A DNA stretch of 7,229 bases. It comes from Alphaproteobacteria bacterium UBA685 (GTDB lineage: Bacteria; Pseudomonadota; Alphaproteobacteria; Puniceispirillales; Puniceispirillaceae). Made by a program: the position numbers and the translations under genes. Of the stretch, positions 1 through 5,730 are shown piece by piece; positions within the stretch are counted from its first letter, which is position 1, and the number at the start of each line of letters is the position of its first letter. The stretch is from contig DBMZ01000008.1 in NCBI GenBank assembly GCA_002299005.1, forward strand, positions 2,388-9,616, in the 5' to 3' direction. Below the pieces are notes generated by a model. It made no database searches. It had not been told where the DNA came from and saw only the letters and a program-made list of their open reading frames with translations.

Positions 1-203
1 AAAAAACCAGCCTGCCCATCATCATGATCGATAATAGACGCTGCCATATGGCGCGCAAAAATGGATTTACCAATGCCCTTGGGCCCTGTTAAGAGCCACG
101 CATGATGCATCTTGCCGCTTGAAAAGCTGTCTTCAACCATCGCTCTTTGTTCATGATGACCGACTAGATCTTGCGGCGGGGCGCTCTCATCCATATCCGT
201 CAT
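1..203 (-). CDS. holB: DNA polymerase III subunit delta' (N-terminal fragment, runs off the window)
   Basis: Only the first 67 codons are present; the gene continues past base 1. The product is the delta' subunit of the clamp-loader complex, which helps load the beta sliding clamp at the replication fork. Visible signs are an N-terminal AAA+ fold typical of HolB/DnaX: 'DLVGHHEQ' at residues 12-19, 'HHAWLLTGPKGIGKS' at about 33-47 with a Walker A motif (G40-S47), then 'FARHMAA'. E. coli delta' has a degenerate P-loop, whereas many alphaproteobacterial homologues keep an intact one, as here. The ATG at 203 overlaps the tmk TGA stop in an ATGA arrangement, which suggests translational coupling. 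The assignment leans partly on the tmk-holB pairing, because DnaX has a similar N-terminus; DnaX would be expected to show its zinc-binding cysteines only further on. Confidence 0.85.
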   Translation of the reverse strand, partial: MTDMDESAPPQDLVGHHEQRAMVEDSFSSGKMHHAWLLTGPKGIGKSIFARHMAASIIDHDDGQAGF

Positions 204-865
204 TGCGTGATGCCATGTTCATCTAAGAGAGCGGCAACCGCGCCTTGCAAATAAGCAAAAATCTCATCAGGCGTTTGCGTGGCATCAATGATATCAAACC
301 GCTCAGCCTCTTGGCCAGCGATGCGCAAATAGCCCTCTCTTACTTGGTTATGATAGGAGATACCTTTGGCCTCAAACCGCGCTTCTTCTTGGCTTGCCCT
401 ATCGCCTGCCCGCGCAAGCCCCTCTTCAGGTGACAAATCCATCAGATAGGTTTTATGCGGCGTGATGTCGCCAATGCTAAGCTGGTGCAAATGGCGCAAT
501 TGTGCCTCATCATAGCCGCCTGTGATTGTCTGATAGACAAAAGAGCTGTCAGCAAAGCGGTCGCATAAAATGATGGCGCCCTTTTGCAAGGCAGGCGTAA
601 TCAGGCGTTCAACATGTTCAACACGCGAGGCAAGCATCAACAAGGCCTCTGTTTTTGCCGTAAGACTATCGACAGACCCTGTAACAAGCAGACGCCGAAT
701 GGCCTCCGCTGAGGGGGTGCCGCCCGGTTCTCTTGTAGTGATAATTTCGCGCGATGGCAGCTTCTGGCTAAGCCATGTTTGCAGGCGCTTAATTTGCGTT
801 GACTTACCAGACCCCTCACCGCCCTCAAGCGAGATGAAAAGACCCGTATGCTGGCTATTCGTCAT
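200..865 (-). CDS. tmk: Thymidylate kinase
   Basis: Phosphorylates dTMP to dTDP with ATP in the cytoplasm, an essential step in dTTP supply. At 221 aa it has the usual family length. The P-loop is 'EGGEGSGKSTQ' (residues 14-24), followed by 'TREPGGT' (44-50), part of the dTMP site. The 'CDRFADSS' segment (101-108) matches the family DR(Y/F) motif. The lid region lies around 151-175 and has several arginines (R152, R156, R163). A P-loop without a basic residue plus an arginine-bearing lid resembles the E. coli-type (type II) enzymes. The ATG at 865 lies 5 bases after the upstream carboxypeptidase stop, and the TGA overlaps the holB start by 4 bases. Both point to one polycistronic message. All key motifs are intact and I see no anomaly. 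Confidence 0.97.
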   Translation of the reverse strand: MTNSQHTGLFISLEGGEGSGKSTQIKRLQTWLSQKLPSREIITTREPGGTPSAEAIRRLLVTGSVDSLTAKTEALLMLASRVEHVERLITPALQKGAIILCDRFADSSFVYQTITGGYDEAQLRHLHQLSIGDITPHKTYLMDLSPEEGLARAGDRASQEEARFEAKGISYHNQVREGYLRIAGQEAERFDIIDATQTPDEIFAYLQGAVAALLDEHGITQ

Positions 866-870
866 GATGC

Positions 871-2040
871 CTAACCTGCTGGTTGGAAGGGAGAGCCAAA
901 AATCAGATATTTAACAGCCTCTGTGATGCGGTCGAAGAAGCCTAATTCGGTGACATCTTGCGCGACAATCAGCGGATAATCCTCTTGCTTGCCGTCATAG
1001 CGCAATGTGATGCTTCCCACGGCCTGACCTTTTTTCAGCGGTGCCGGGATAGGATCTGACCAGTTCAATGACACTTCTAAATCGCGGCGTTCTTTGCGCG
1101 ACATGACCTTGTGAACATCACCGCCAGCAAGCAATTTGACAGTTGCGCTATCGCCTAACCAGACATTGGCTTCATCGATGACTTCTGCGGCATCATAAAA
1201 CTCATATTTCTTGAACTCACGAAACATGAAATCCATCAAGCGACGAGATTCTTGGGCGCGTTCATTCTTTGATTTCATGCCATTTAGCACCATCACCACA
1301 CGCTGGCTTCCGCGCATCGCAGAGCCGACCAAGCCATAGCCTGATTCCTCTGTATGACCTGTTTTGAGGCCATCCGCACTCTCATCACTATAGATAAGCG
1401 GGTTACGATTGCCCTGTTTAATATCGTTATAGGTGTAATTTTTTACCTTATAAATAGGATAAAGTTCAGGGTATTTATCAGTTGGAAAATTTTGGATAAG
1501 CGCGGTTGATAGGATATTCAAATCTTTGGCAGTTGTGGTCAGATCAGGATCTGGCCAGCCTGTTGCATTGCGAAAGACAGTGTTAAACATGCCCAATTCA
1601 CGCGCCTTATCATTCATCTCATCCGCAAAGGCATCTTCTGAACCTGAAAGCCCTTCTGCCAGAACAATCGCGGCATCATTGCCTGATTGGACGATGATAC
1701 CATGCAATAATTCTCTGATTGTCACGGTTGAGTTAGGGTCAAGGAACATGCGTGAGCCGCCCTTTTTCCACGCGCGTGTTGATACCACAAACTCATCATC
1801 CAAGGATAGAGAGCCATCTGCGATACGCTCAAACGCCATATAGCTTGTCATGATTTTGGCCATAGAGGCAGGCTTCATCGGTGTCTCACCATTTTTATTC
1901 ATCAACACACGGCCCGAATCAAAATCGGTAATATAGACATATTCAGCAACAGACGGGATCGTATCTTCCGCAAAGGCCTTGGACAGCATGACAGGCGCCC
2001 ATAGCAACGATGCAACCAACGGTAATGCGAATAATTTCAT
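871..2040 (-). CDS. dacC: Secreted D-alanyl-D-alanine carboxypeptidase (PBP5/6 family)
   Basis: A penicillin-binding protein that removes the terminal D-Ala from peptidoglycan stem peptides in the periplasm, limiting 4-3 cross-linking. I chose the ATG at 2040 (389 aa). It gives a clean signal peptide (MKLFALPL..., likely cut after 'SKAFA', residue 24) and has GGAAAG 7 bases upstream. An in-frame ATG at 2091 would add 17 polar residues and overlap rlpA. The three active-site motifs are present: S59-M-A-K62 (nucleophile and general base), S119-G-N121, and K226-T-G228. The beta-rich PBP5 C-terminal domain spans about 277-372. It is followed by 'FFDRITEAVKYLIFG', which could be the amphipathic membrane anchor of the family. 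The gene sits 25 bases after rlpA and 5 before tmk. The exact paralogue name (dacA, dacC or dacF) cannot be set from sequence alone. Confidence 0.95.
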   Translation of the reverse strand: MKLFALPLVASLLWAPVMLSKAFAEDTIPSVAEYVYITDFDSGRVLMNKNGETPMKPASMAKIMTSYMAFERIADGSLSLDDEFVVSTRAWKKGGSRMFLDPNSTVTIRELLHGIIVQSGNDAAIVLAEGLSGSEDAFADEMNDKARELGMFNTVFRNATGWPDPDLTTTAKDLNILSTALIQNFPTDKYPELYPIYKVKNYTYNDIKQGNRNPLIYSDESADGLKTGHTEESGYGLVGSAMRGSQRVVMVLNGMKSKNERAQESRRLMDFMFREFKKYEFYDAAEVIDEANVWLGDSATVKLLAGGDVHKVMSRKERRDLEVSLNWSDPIPAPLKKGQAVGSITLRYDGKQEDYPLIVAQDVTELGFFDRITEAVKYLIFGSPFQPAG

Positions 2041-2065
2041 GGTCTTACTTTCCAAAAATCTTTTA

Positions 2066-3049
2066 TTAGTCAACAACAATGCGTGCCCCATTAAAGCCCT
2101 GCTTCATCACATCATCTAGCAAGACATCTGCTTGCTCTACGGATGATACAGGCCCAAGGCGTGGGCGGAACAATGTCTGACCATCTTTTAATGTAGGCGA
2201 CACGATGCCGCTTCTTACCGATGTGAGGCGACCCAAAACGGCATTGGCGTTATCTTCACTATGAAAGGCGCCAATTTGCACCCAAATTTCGGTTTCAACA
2301 GGGTTAGTTTGAATAACCTCACCAACCCGGTTCTTCGATAATAGCTCTAGGGCAGACTTGCCCGGCTTTGTCTTAACAGCTTTCGCTCTGGTGGTCTTAG
2401 CCGTCAGGCTCACAGATGGTTTAGCGACGCCATTGCTGACGGGTAAGTCTTCTTCGCCAAGAACGTTTGTGGGAAATTGACCATTGCGTGCCAGACGCTC
2501 TAATCGCAAAGACTGCTCTGCTAGCACCTGTACTCTGACCCGCGCAATGCCATTATCCTTATAGCCGATTAGACGTGCGGCTTCGCGCGATAAATCAATG
2601 ATACGGCCTGAGACAAAAGGCCCCCTATCATTCACGCGCACAACAAGCGACTTGCCATTATCAAGGTTTGTGACGCGCACAACAGATGGCATAGGCAGTG
2701 TTTTATGCGCCGCTGAAACTTTGGTTGGGTCAAAAATCTCGCCATTGGCGGTTAGTCTGCCAGCAAATTCATCGCCATACCAAGAGCCGACGCCTGTTTC
2801 ATCATATTTCAGATTGCGATCTGGATAATACCAGACACCTGCGACTTGATAAGGATCGCCGACCTTATAGCGCGGGCTTGCTTTGACTGTGTCGATATTC
2901 GCAGCACGTTCTTTTTTGGCCTCATCACGAGATTGCTTTTGCGCAAGATTGACAGCCAATTCAGCGACACCGCACCCGGTTAGCAAAAAGGCAGATGCTA
3001 ATGCTGTAAGGGCGCCGCGCCGCGCTTTTGTCACTATCGCCAAATTCAT
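2066..3049 (-). CDS. rlpA: RlpA-type septal lytic transglycosylase lipoprotein with SPOR domain
   Basis: RlpA proteins cleave peptidoglycan glycan strands stripped of stem peptides and localise to the division septum through SPOR. The ATG at 3049 (327 aa) gives a lipoprotein signal with lipobox L23-T-G-C26 and has AAAGGG 9 bases upstream. An in-frame ATG at 3085 would add 12 residues and is less likely. The double-psi beta-barrel domain spans about 84-175: 'GVGSWYGDEFAGRLTANGE', then 'AAHKTLP' and 'VRVNDRGPF'. E104, H115 and D141 have the same spacing as E120, H131 and D157 of Pseudomonas aeruginosa RlpA as I recall it, so it is probably catalytic. The linker (about 180-250) is basic and low in complexity. 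A SPOR domain follows (about 253-327: 'EIWVQIGAFHSEDNA', 'FRPRLGPVSS'). Neighbouring genes are likewise peptidoglycan enzymes. Confidence 0.95.
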   Translation of the reverse strand: MNLAIVTKARRGALTALASAFLLTGCGVAELAVNLAQKQSRDEAKKERAANIDTVKASPRYKVGDPYQVAGVWYYPDRNLKYDETGVGSWYGDEFAGRLTANGEIFDPTKVSAAHKTLPMPSVVRVTNLDNGKSLVVRVNDRGPFVSGRIIDLSREAARLIGYKDNGIARVRVQVLAEQSLRLERLARNGQFPTNVLGEEDLPVSNGVAKPSVSLTAKTTRAKAVKTKPGKSALELLSKNRVGEVIQTNPVETEIWVQIGAFHSEDNANAVLGRLTSVRSGIVSPTLKDGQTLFRPRLGPVSSVEQADVLLDDVMKQGFNGARIVVD

Positions 3050-3111
3050 CAAAACAGACCCTTTATTGCTTGCGCATCTTATCATGCCAATAATTAAGCA
3101 AGTTACCGACG

Positions 3112-4095
3112 TTAATATGCCATGCCATCAGACAAAGCACCAACAGCCAAAGCAAAATAATTTGACCTATTCCACCGCAAAGTTGAATCAAAGTTGCTAT
3201 AGACGATAAATGCCATCTCTTCTTCGCCATCTGGCAGGACAAGGCGAGAGGTTATATTTCTATCTGGCAAAGGCGCGCCGTCTAGATTACGCACACCAAG
3301 CGCCCGCCATTCATCCATCGTTTTCGTGATTTTATCCTCGGCAAGCTGTTTGCCATCAAAGCCCTCTGGCAGTTTAACCTGCCTGCCCCATGTCAAATCA
3401 TCACGCCACCGCGCCTGTTTCAGATAATTCGCAATCGAGGCAAAGACATCAGCCTTGGTGCCCCAAATATCTTGCTTGCCATCCTTGTCCCAATCAACCG
3501 CATAGGCACGAAAGCTAGACGGCATAAATTGGCATTGACCCATCGCCCCTGCCCATGAGCCTTTCATATTCTGCGCGCTGATATGGCCTTCATCAATGAT
3601 TCGAAGCGATTCTAGCAGTTCTTTGCGAAAGAATTTCGCGCGCCGCCCATCATAGGCCATCGTCGCAAGTGCGTTAATCACCGAAAAGCCGCCTGTGAAG
3701 CGGCCAAACCCTGATTCAATGCCCCATAGCGCTACGATAAAGCGCGGCTGGACACCATAATGCGCGCCTATCTCTGTCAGCAAGTCCCGATGCTCTTCCC
3801 ACAGACGCTTGCCCTCAGCCACACGGCCGGCGGTGACCACTTTTTTGAGGTAAATCGGGTATGTCATCTTGAATTCAGGCTGATTGCGGTCATATTTGAC
3901 CACTTTTTCGCGCAATTCGACATTTGAGAGGGCTGTATCGATGGTGGCCTGAGAAATGCCGCCCGCAAGCGCATCACGGCGCAATTCATCTAGCCATGTT
4001 GAAAAAGCTTCATCAGCTGAGGCCGGCAATAAGCTCAACATCAGGCTCAACATTAGGCTTGTGATTGTGATGAAAAATATCTTAAAAATGCGCAT
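3112..4095 (-). CDS. mltB: Secreted lytic murein transglycosylase, MltB family
   Basis: Cleaves the MurNAc-GlcNAc bond of peptidoglycan to give 1,6-anhydro ends. The protein has 327 aa. Its signal peptide includes an LMLS-LMLS hydrophobic core and is likely cut at 'ASA|DEA' (after residue 27). There is no lipobox, so it appears soluble and periplasmic, unlike E. coli MltB. The catalytic glutamate is E127 in 'WGIESGFGRFTGGF'. Substrate-groove motifs follow: 'SWAGAMGQCQFMPSSF' (180-195) and an EF-hand-like 'DWDKDGKQDIW' (201-211), which recalls the calcium site of E. coli Slt35. The protein stops straight after the catalytic fold, without the C-terminal peptidoglycan-binding domain found in many relatives. 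It is the first gene of the minus-strand train, 62 bases before the rlpA start. The symbol is used in the family sense. Confidence 0.93.
   Translation of the reverse strand: MRIFKIFFITITSLMLSLMLSLLPASADEAFSTWLDELRRDALAGGISQATIDTALSNVELREKVVKYDRNQPEFKMTYPIYLKKVVTAGRVAEGKRLWEEHRDLLTEIGAHYGVQPRFIVALWGIESGFGRFTGGFSVINALATMAYDGRRAKFFRKELLESLRIIDEGHISAQNMKGSWAGAMGQCQFMPSSFRAYAVDWDKDGKQDIWGTKADVFASIANYLKQARWRDDLTWGRQVKLPEGFDGKQLAEDKITKTMDEWRALGVRNLDGAPLPDRNITSRLVLPDGEEEMAFIVYSNFDSTLRWNRSNYFALAVGALSDGMAY
4033..4056 (-). repeat. 12-bp in-frame tandem duplication inside the mltB signal peptide
   Basis: Two adjacent 12-base units (4033-4044 and 4045-4056) differ at one base. Each encodes Leu-Met-Leu-Ser, giving LMLSLMLS in the hydrophobic core. 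The most likely cause is replication slippage; it lengthens the core by four residues without breaking the reading frame. Confidence 0.85.
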
Positions 4096-4112
4096 TTTTC
4101 CGCCCCAATTTA

Positions 4113-4118
4113 ATCATA
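4113..4118 (-). promoter_or_regulatory. mltB: Candidate -10 box for the mltB-rlpA-dac-tmk-holB train
   Basis: TATGAT on the minus strand, 17 bases before the mltB start codon, matches 5 of 6 bases of the sigma-70 -10 consensus. No convincing -35 box sits 16-18 bases upstream, and the implied leader is only about 10 bases, so this is a weak call. A promoter somewhere between 4096 and 4200 is expected, because the tRNA on the other side is transcribed away from it. Confidence 0.25.
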
Positions 4119-4196
4119 GCAAAACAGTAAAACCTCTGCGGTGGTGAAGCAAGGTCGTTTTCTACTCCTTTTTTAATTATTTCGCATGAATTGATA

Positions 4197-4223
4197 TTGA
4201 CAATCAGAACGCCATGTCATAAT
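4197..4223 (+). promoter_or_regulatory. Sigma-70-type promoter of the tRNA-Ser gene
   Basis: A perfect -35 box TTGACA lies at 4197-4202. The best -10 candidate is CATAAT at 4218-4223 (5 of 6 matches), at a short 15-base spacing; the alternative TAATTC at 4220-4225 has 17-base spacing but a poorer match. Transcription would begin near 4230, a few bases before the mature tRNA 5' end at 4236, as is common for single tRNA genes. Confidence 0.7.
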
Positions 4224-4235
4224 TCATTGCACAAC

Positions 4236-4328
<93 letters not shown>

Positions 4329-4358
4329 ATCATTTACTAATATAAAGACTGCCCGACC

Positions 4359-4375
4359 CGCATATTTGCTATGCG
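4359..4375. other. Short perfect inverted repeat between the tRNA and the flavin oxidoreductase
   Basis: CGCATA and TATGCG form a 6-bp stem around the 5-base loop TTTGC. On the plus strand it is followed by TCTTACGGTTTT, a loosely T-rich tail, so it could be a weak intrinsic terminator for the tRNA transcript. The stem is short and AT-containing and the tail is interrupted, so a terminator role is only possible. On the minus strand there is no T tract after it. Confidence 0.3.
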
Positions 4376-4392
4376 TCTTACGGTTTTGCGCA

Positions 4393-4420
4393 TCCAAAAT
4401 GCCCTATTCAAAATGCCCTA
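4393..4420. repeat. 14-bp tandem duplication spanning the flavin oxidoreductase stop codon
   Basis: Two head-to-tail 14-base units, 4393-4406 and 4407-4420, are identical at 13 positions and share CAAAATGCCCTA. On the minus strand the duplication creates the TAG at 4404-4406 that ends the gene. With only one copy, the frame would run on as GHF-GCAKP to a TAA. Confidence 0.85.
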
Positions 4421-5588
4421 GCCAAATGCGCGTGCGTTCGGCGTCACGTGCCTCATAGAGGGTTAAGGCTTCGGTCAGATTATCTGGCATCGCCGCCTCA
4501 TCATCCTTGCCAAGCGCGACGAGCTTTTGCGTATACCACGCCGTTATCCCGCCCTCTATCACATCATCAAAGCGCGGAAATTGAACGCTCAGCCACTGGT
4601 TTTCTTGCCATAGATTTGGCAATGAGGGGTAAAGAATAAACGCCCTTGCCATGCCAATAATATCAGCAATGCCGCCCGATATGACCGCCTCCGCCTCTTC
4701 AAAGGTTTTAATCCCGCCTGTCAGCATCAAAGGCTTGCTCGTCAGGTCGCGGGCCTTTTTTGCGAAGCTTTTAAAATAGGCCCCAGCATCACTCATCTTA
4801 TCGGATGAGGAAGGCGCACCCGGAAAATAGGTGCCGCCACTAATATCTATCAAATCAATCGAGCTGTTATCGAGCGCGCGGACAAGGGCAAGCGCATCAG
4901 CCTCATCAAAACCGCCCTCTAACATATCAGATGCATTCATCTTAACCGCAATGGGAAAGTAAGGCCCGACCGCGCTTCGTGTCGCCTCAATACAGGCCAA
5001 AAGCAAGCGCATGCGATTATCAATCGACCCGCCATAGGAATCATCGCGCTGGTTAAATAAGGGTGATAGGAATTGGCTTAGCAGGAAACCATGAGCGGCG
5101 TGAATTTCGACACCGCCAAACCCTGCCTCTTGTGCCAGTGCCGCCGTTTGCGCCATTTGTTCTGGCAATGCTTCAATTTCAGCAAGGCTCAAAGCCCCGC
5201 ATACAAGGCCCGGCAGAGACAGCGCGCTTGGCCCTTTTGGCGTGCTAATCGGCGGAAAGGCAAGCGCGCCTGCATGGCCTATCTGAAGCCATAATTGCGC
5301 ATCATGGCGCTGGCCGGCCGTCGCTAATGTTTTGAATTGCGCCAGATCAGAGGTCTTATTAAGCACAAGATTCCCCGGCTTTTCGGCAAAATGAGCCGAT
5401 GTTTGCACCTCACCGACAAACGCCGCCGCCAGCCCACCTTCTGCCCATCTGCGATAGAGCGTTCTTTGCGCGTCAGTCGGGTGCCCTGTCCCATCGCCCA
5501 ATGAATCAGACATAGCCGCCTTGACCAGCCGATTTTTAAGAACCTGCCCGCAAGGAAGCGTTAAGGGCGTGAAAAGTGAGTGTGTCAT
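4404..5588 (-). CDS. NADH:flavin oxidoreductase, Old Yellow Enzyme family (FMN-dependent ene-reductase-like)
   Basis: A 394-aa single-domain TIM-barrel flavoprotein, lacking the C-terminal 4Fe-4S and FAD/NAD modules of dienoyl-CoA reductase or trimethylamine dehydrogenase relatives. Family members use NAD(P)H and FMN to reduce activated C=C bonds; the substrate here is unknown. The N-terminal 'LFTPLTL...LKNRLVKAAM' (5-26) is the first barrel strand. Q102 in 'QIGHAG' binds flavin. 'EIHAAHGFLLSQFLSP' (161-176) carries the substrate pair H163/H166. 'RDDSYGGSIDNR' (181-192) is conserved, and G291-G292 with 'GMAR' (312-315) form the phosphate site. The residue after H166-G167 is Phe168, where the family normally has the proton-donor Tyr. 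The conserved N-terminus supports the ATG at 5588, yet there is no Shine-Dalgarno before it, only TTCCCCC. No signal peptide is seen, so it is cytoplasmic. Confidence 0.92.
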   Translation of the reverse strand: MTHSLFTPLTLPCGQVLKNRLVKAAMSDSLGDGTGHPTDAQRTLYRRWAEGGLAAAFVGEVQTSAHFAEKPGNLVLNKTSDLAQFKTLATAGQRHDAQLWLQIGHAGALAFPPISTPKGPSALSLPGLVCGALSLAEIEALPEQMAQTAALAQEAGFGGVEIHAAHGFLLSQFLSPLFNQRDDSYGGSIDNRMRLLLACIEATRSAVGPYFPIAVKMNASDMLEGGFDEADALALVRALDNSSIDLIDISGGTYFPGAPSSSDKMSDAGAYFKSFAKKARDLTSKPLMLTGGIKTFEEAEAVISGGIADIIGMARAFILYPSLPNLWQENQWLSVQFPRFDDVIEGGITAWYTQKLVALGKDDEAAMPDNLTEALTLYEARDAERTRIWLGHFE

Positions 5589-5671
5589 GGGGGAAGTTTA
5601 GGTGAGATATTGAGATATCTCAAGCAGTTAAGAGGTGTGGTTAACAAGAGAGCGTCAACGCGCCATTTCAT
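5585..5671 (-). CDS. Possible 28-codon upstream ORF overlapping the flavin oxidoreductase start
   Basis: An ATG at 5671 opens 28 codons ending in a TGA that shares ATGA with the oxidoreductase start codon. The predicted peptide begins MKWRVDALLLTTPLNC and resembles nothing I know. Ribosome-binding signals are weak (GGGATC about 11 bases upstream). The ATGA junction would allow translational coupling and would make up for the missing Shine-Dalgarno of the oxidoreductase, but it may be chance. It conflicts with the near-leaderless promoter at 5595-5623, which would start transcription after this ORF. Confidence 0.15.
   Translation of the reverse strand: MKWRVDALLLTTPLNCLRYLNISPKLPP
5595..5623 (-). 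promoter_or_regulatory. Promoter of the flavin oxidoreductase, implying an almost leaderless mRNA
   Basis: On the minus strand a -35 box TTGAGA (5618-5623, 5 of 6) and a -10 box TAAACT (5595-5600, 4 of 6) are separated by exactly 17 bases. Only TCCCCC lies between the -10 box and the ATG at 5588, so transcription would begin at or next to the start codon. This agrees with the lack of a Shine-Dalgarno sequence. The -35 box forms one end of the 14-bp palindrome. Confidence 0.5.
5603..5623. promoter_or_regulatory. Putative operator: perfect 14-bp palindrome plus a tandem half-site
   Basis: TTGAGATATCTCAA at 5610-5623 is a perfect 14-bp palindrome. The unit TGAGATAT also occurs twice in tandem (5603-5610 and 5611-5618), so a third half-site runs into the palindrome. 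It covers the -35 box and the start of the spacer, where a bound dimer would block RNA polymerase. Small winged-helix repressors of the MarR, HxlR or ArsR type often control oxidoreductases in this way. No regulator gene lies in the window, so the family is unknown. Confidence 0.45.
5627..5645. promoter_or_regulatory. Second dyad, GTTAA-N9-TTAAC, upstream of the -35 box
   Basis: GTTAA at 5627-5631 and TTAAC at 5641-5645 form an inverted repeat with a 9-base centre. It ends 4 bases upstream of the -35 box, the usual location for an activator such as a LysR-type protein. The arms are short and AT-rich, so chance is a real alternative. Confidence 0.25.
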
Positions 5672-5730
5672 GGTAAATTTGATCCCGGAGCATCTGCTCA
5701 GTGTATGTTGTATGCCCTGTTGTTAGCCGT

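Noticed and set aside
570..914. Plus-strand open frame of 114 codons opposite tmk
   Set aside because: It lies wholly antisense to a clear tmk gene, has no recognisable motif, and its length is explained by the codon bias of the opposite strand. The same applies to open frames at 245-433, 1526-1843, 2598-2886, 2883-3209, 3956-4147, 4448-4639 and 5063-5294.
2041..2091. Longer start for the carboxypeptidase (ATG at 2091)
   Set aside because: It would put 17 polar residues before the signal peptide and overlap rlpA, while the ATG at 2040 has a good ribosome-binding site and a clean signal sequence.
3050..3085. Longer start for rlpA (ATG at 3085)
   Set aside because: The ATG at 3049 has AAAGGG at proper spacing and places the lipobox Cys at residue 26, a normal distance.
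5687..5698. GAGCATCTGCTC inverted repeat as a terminator for the ankyrin gene
   Set aside because: The stem is only 4-5 bp, the loop is tiny, and no T tract follows on the minus strand.
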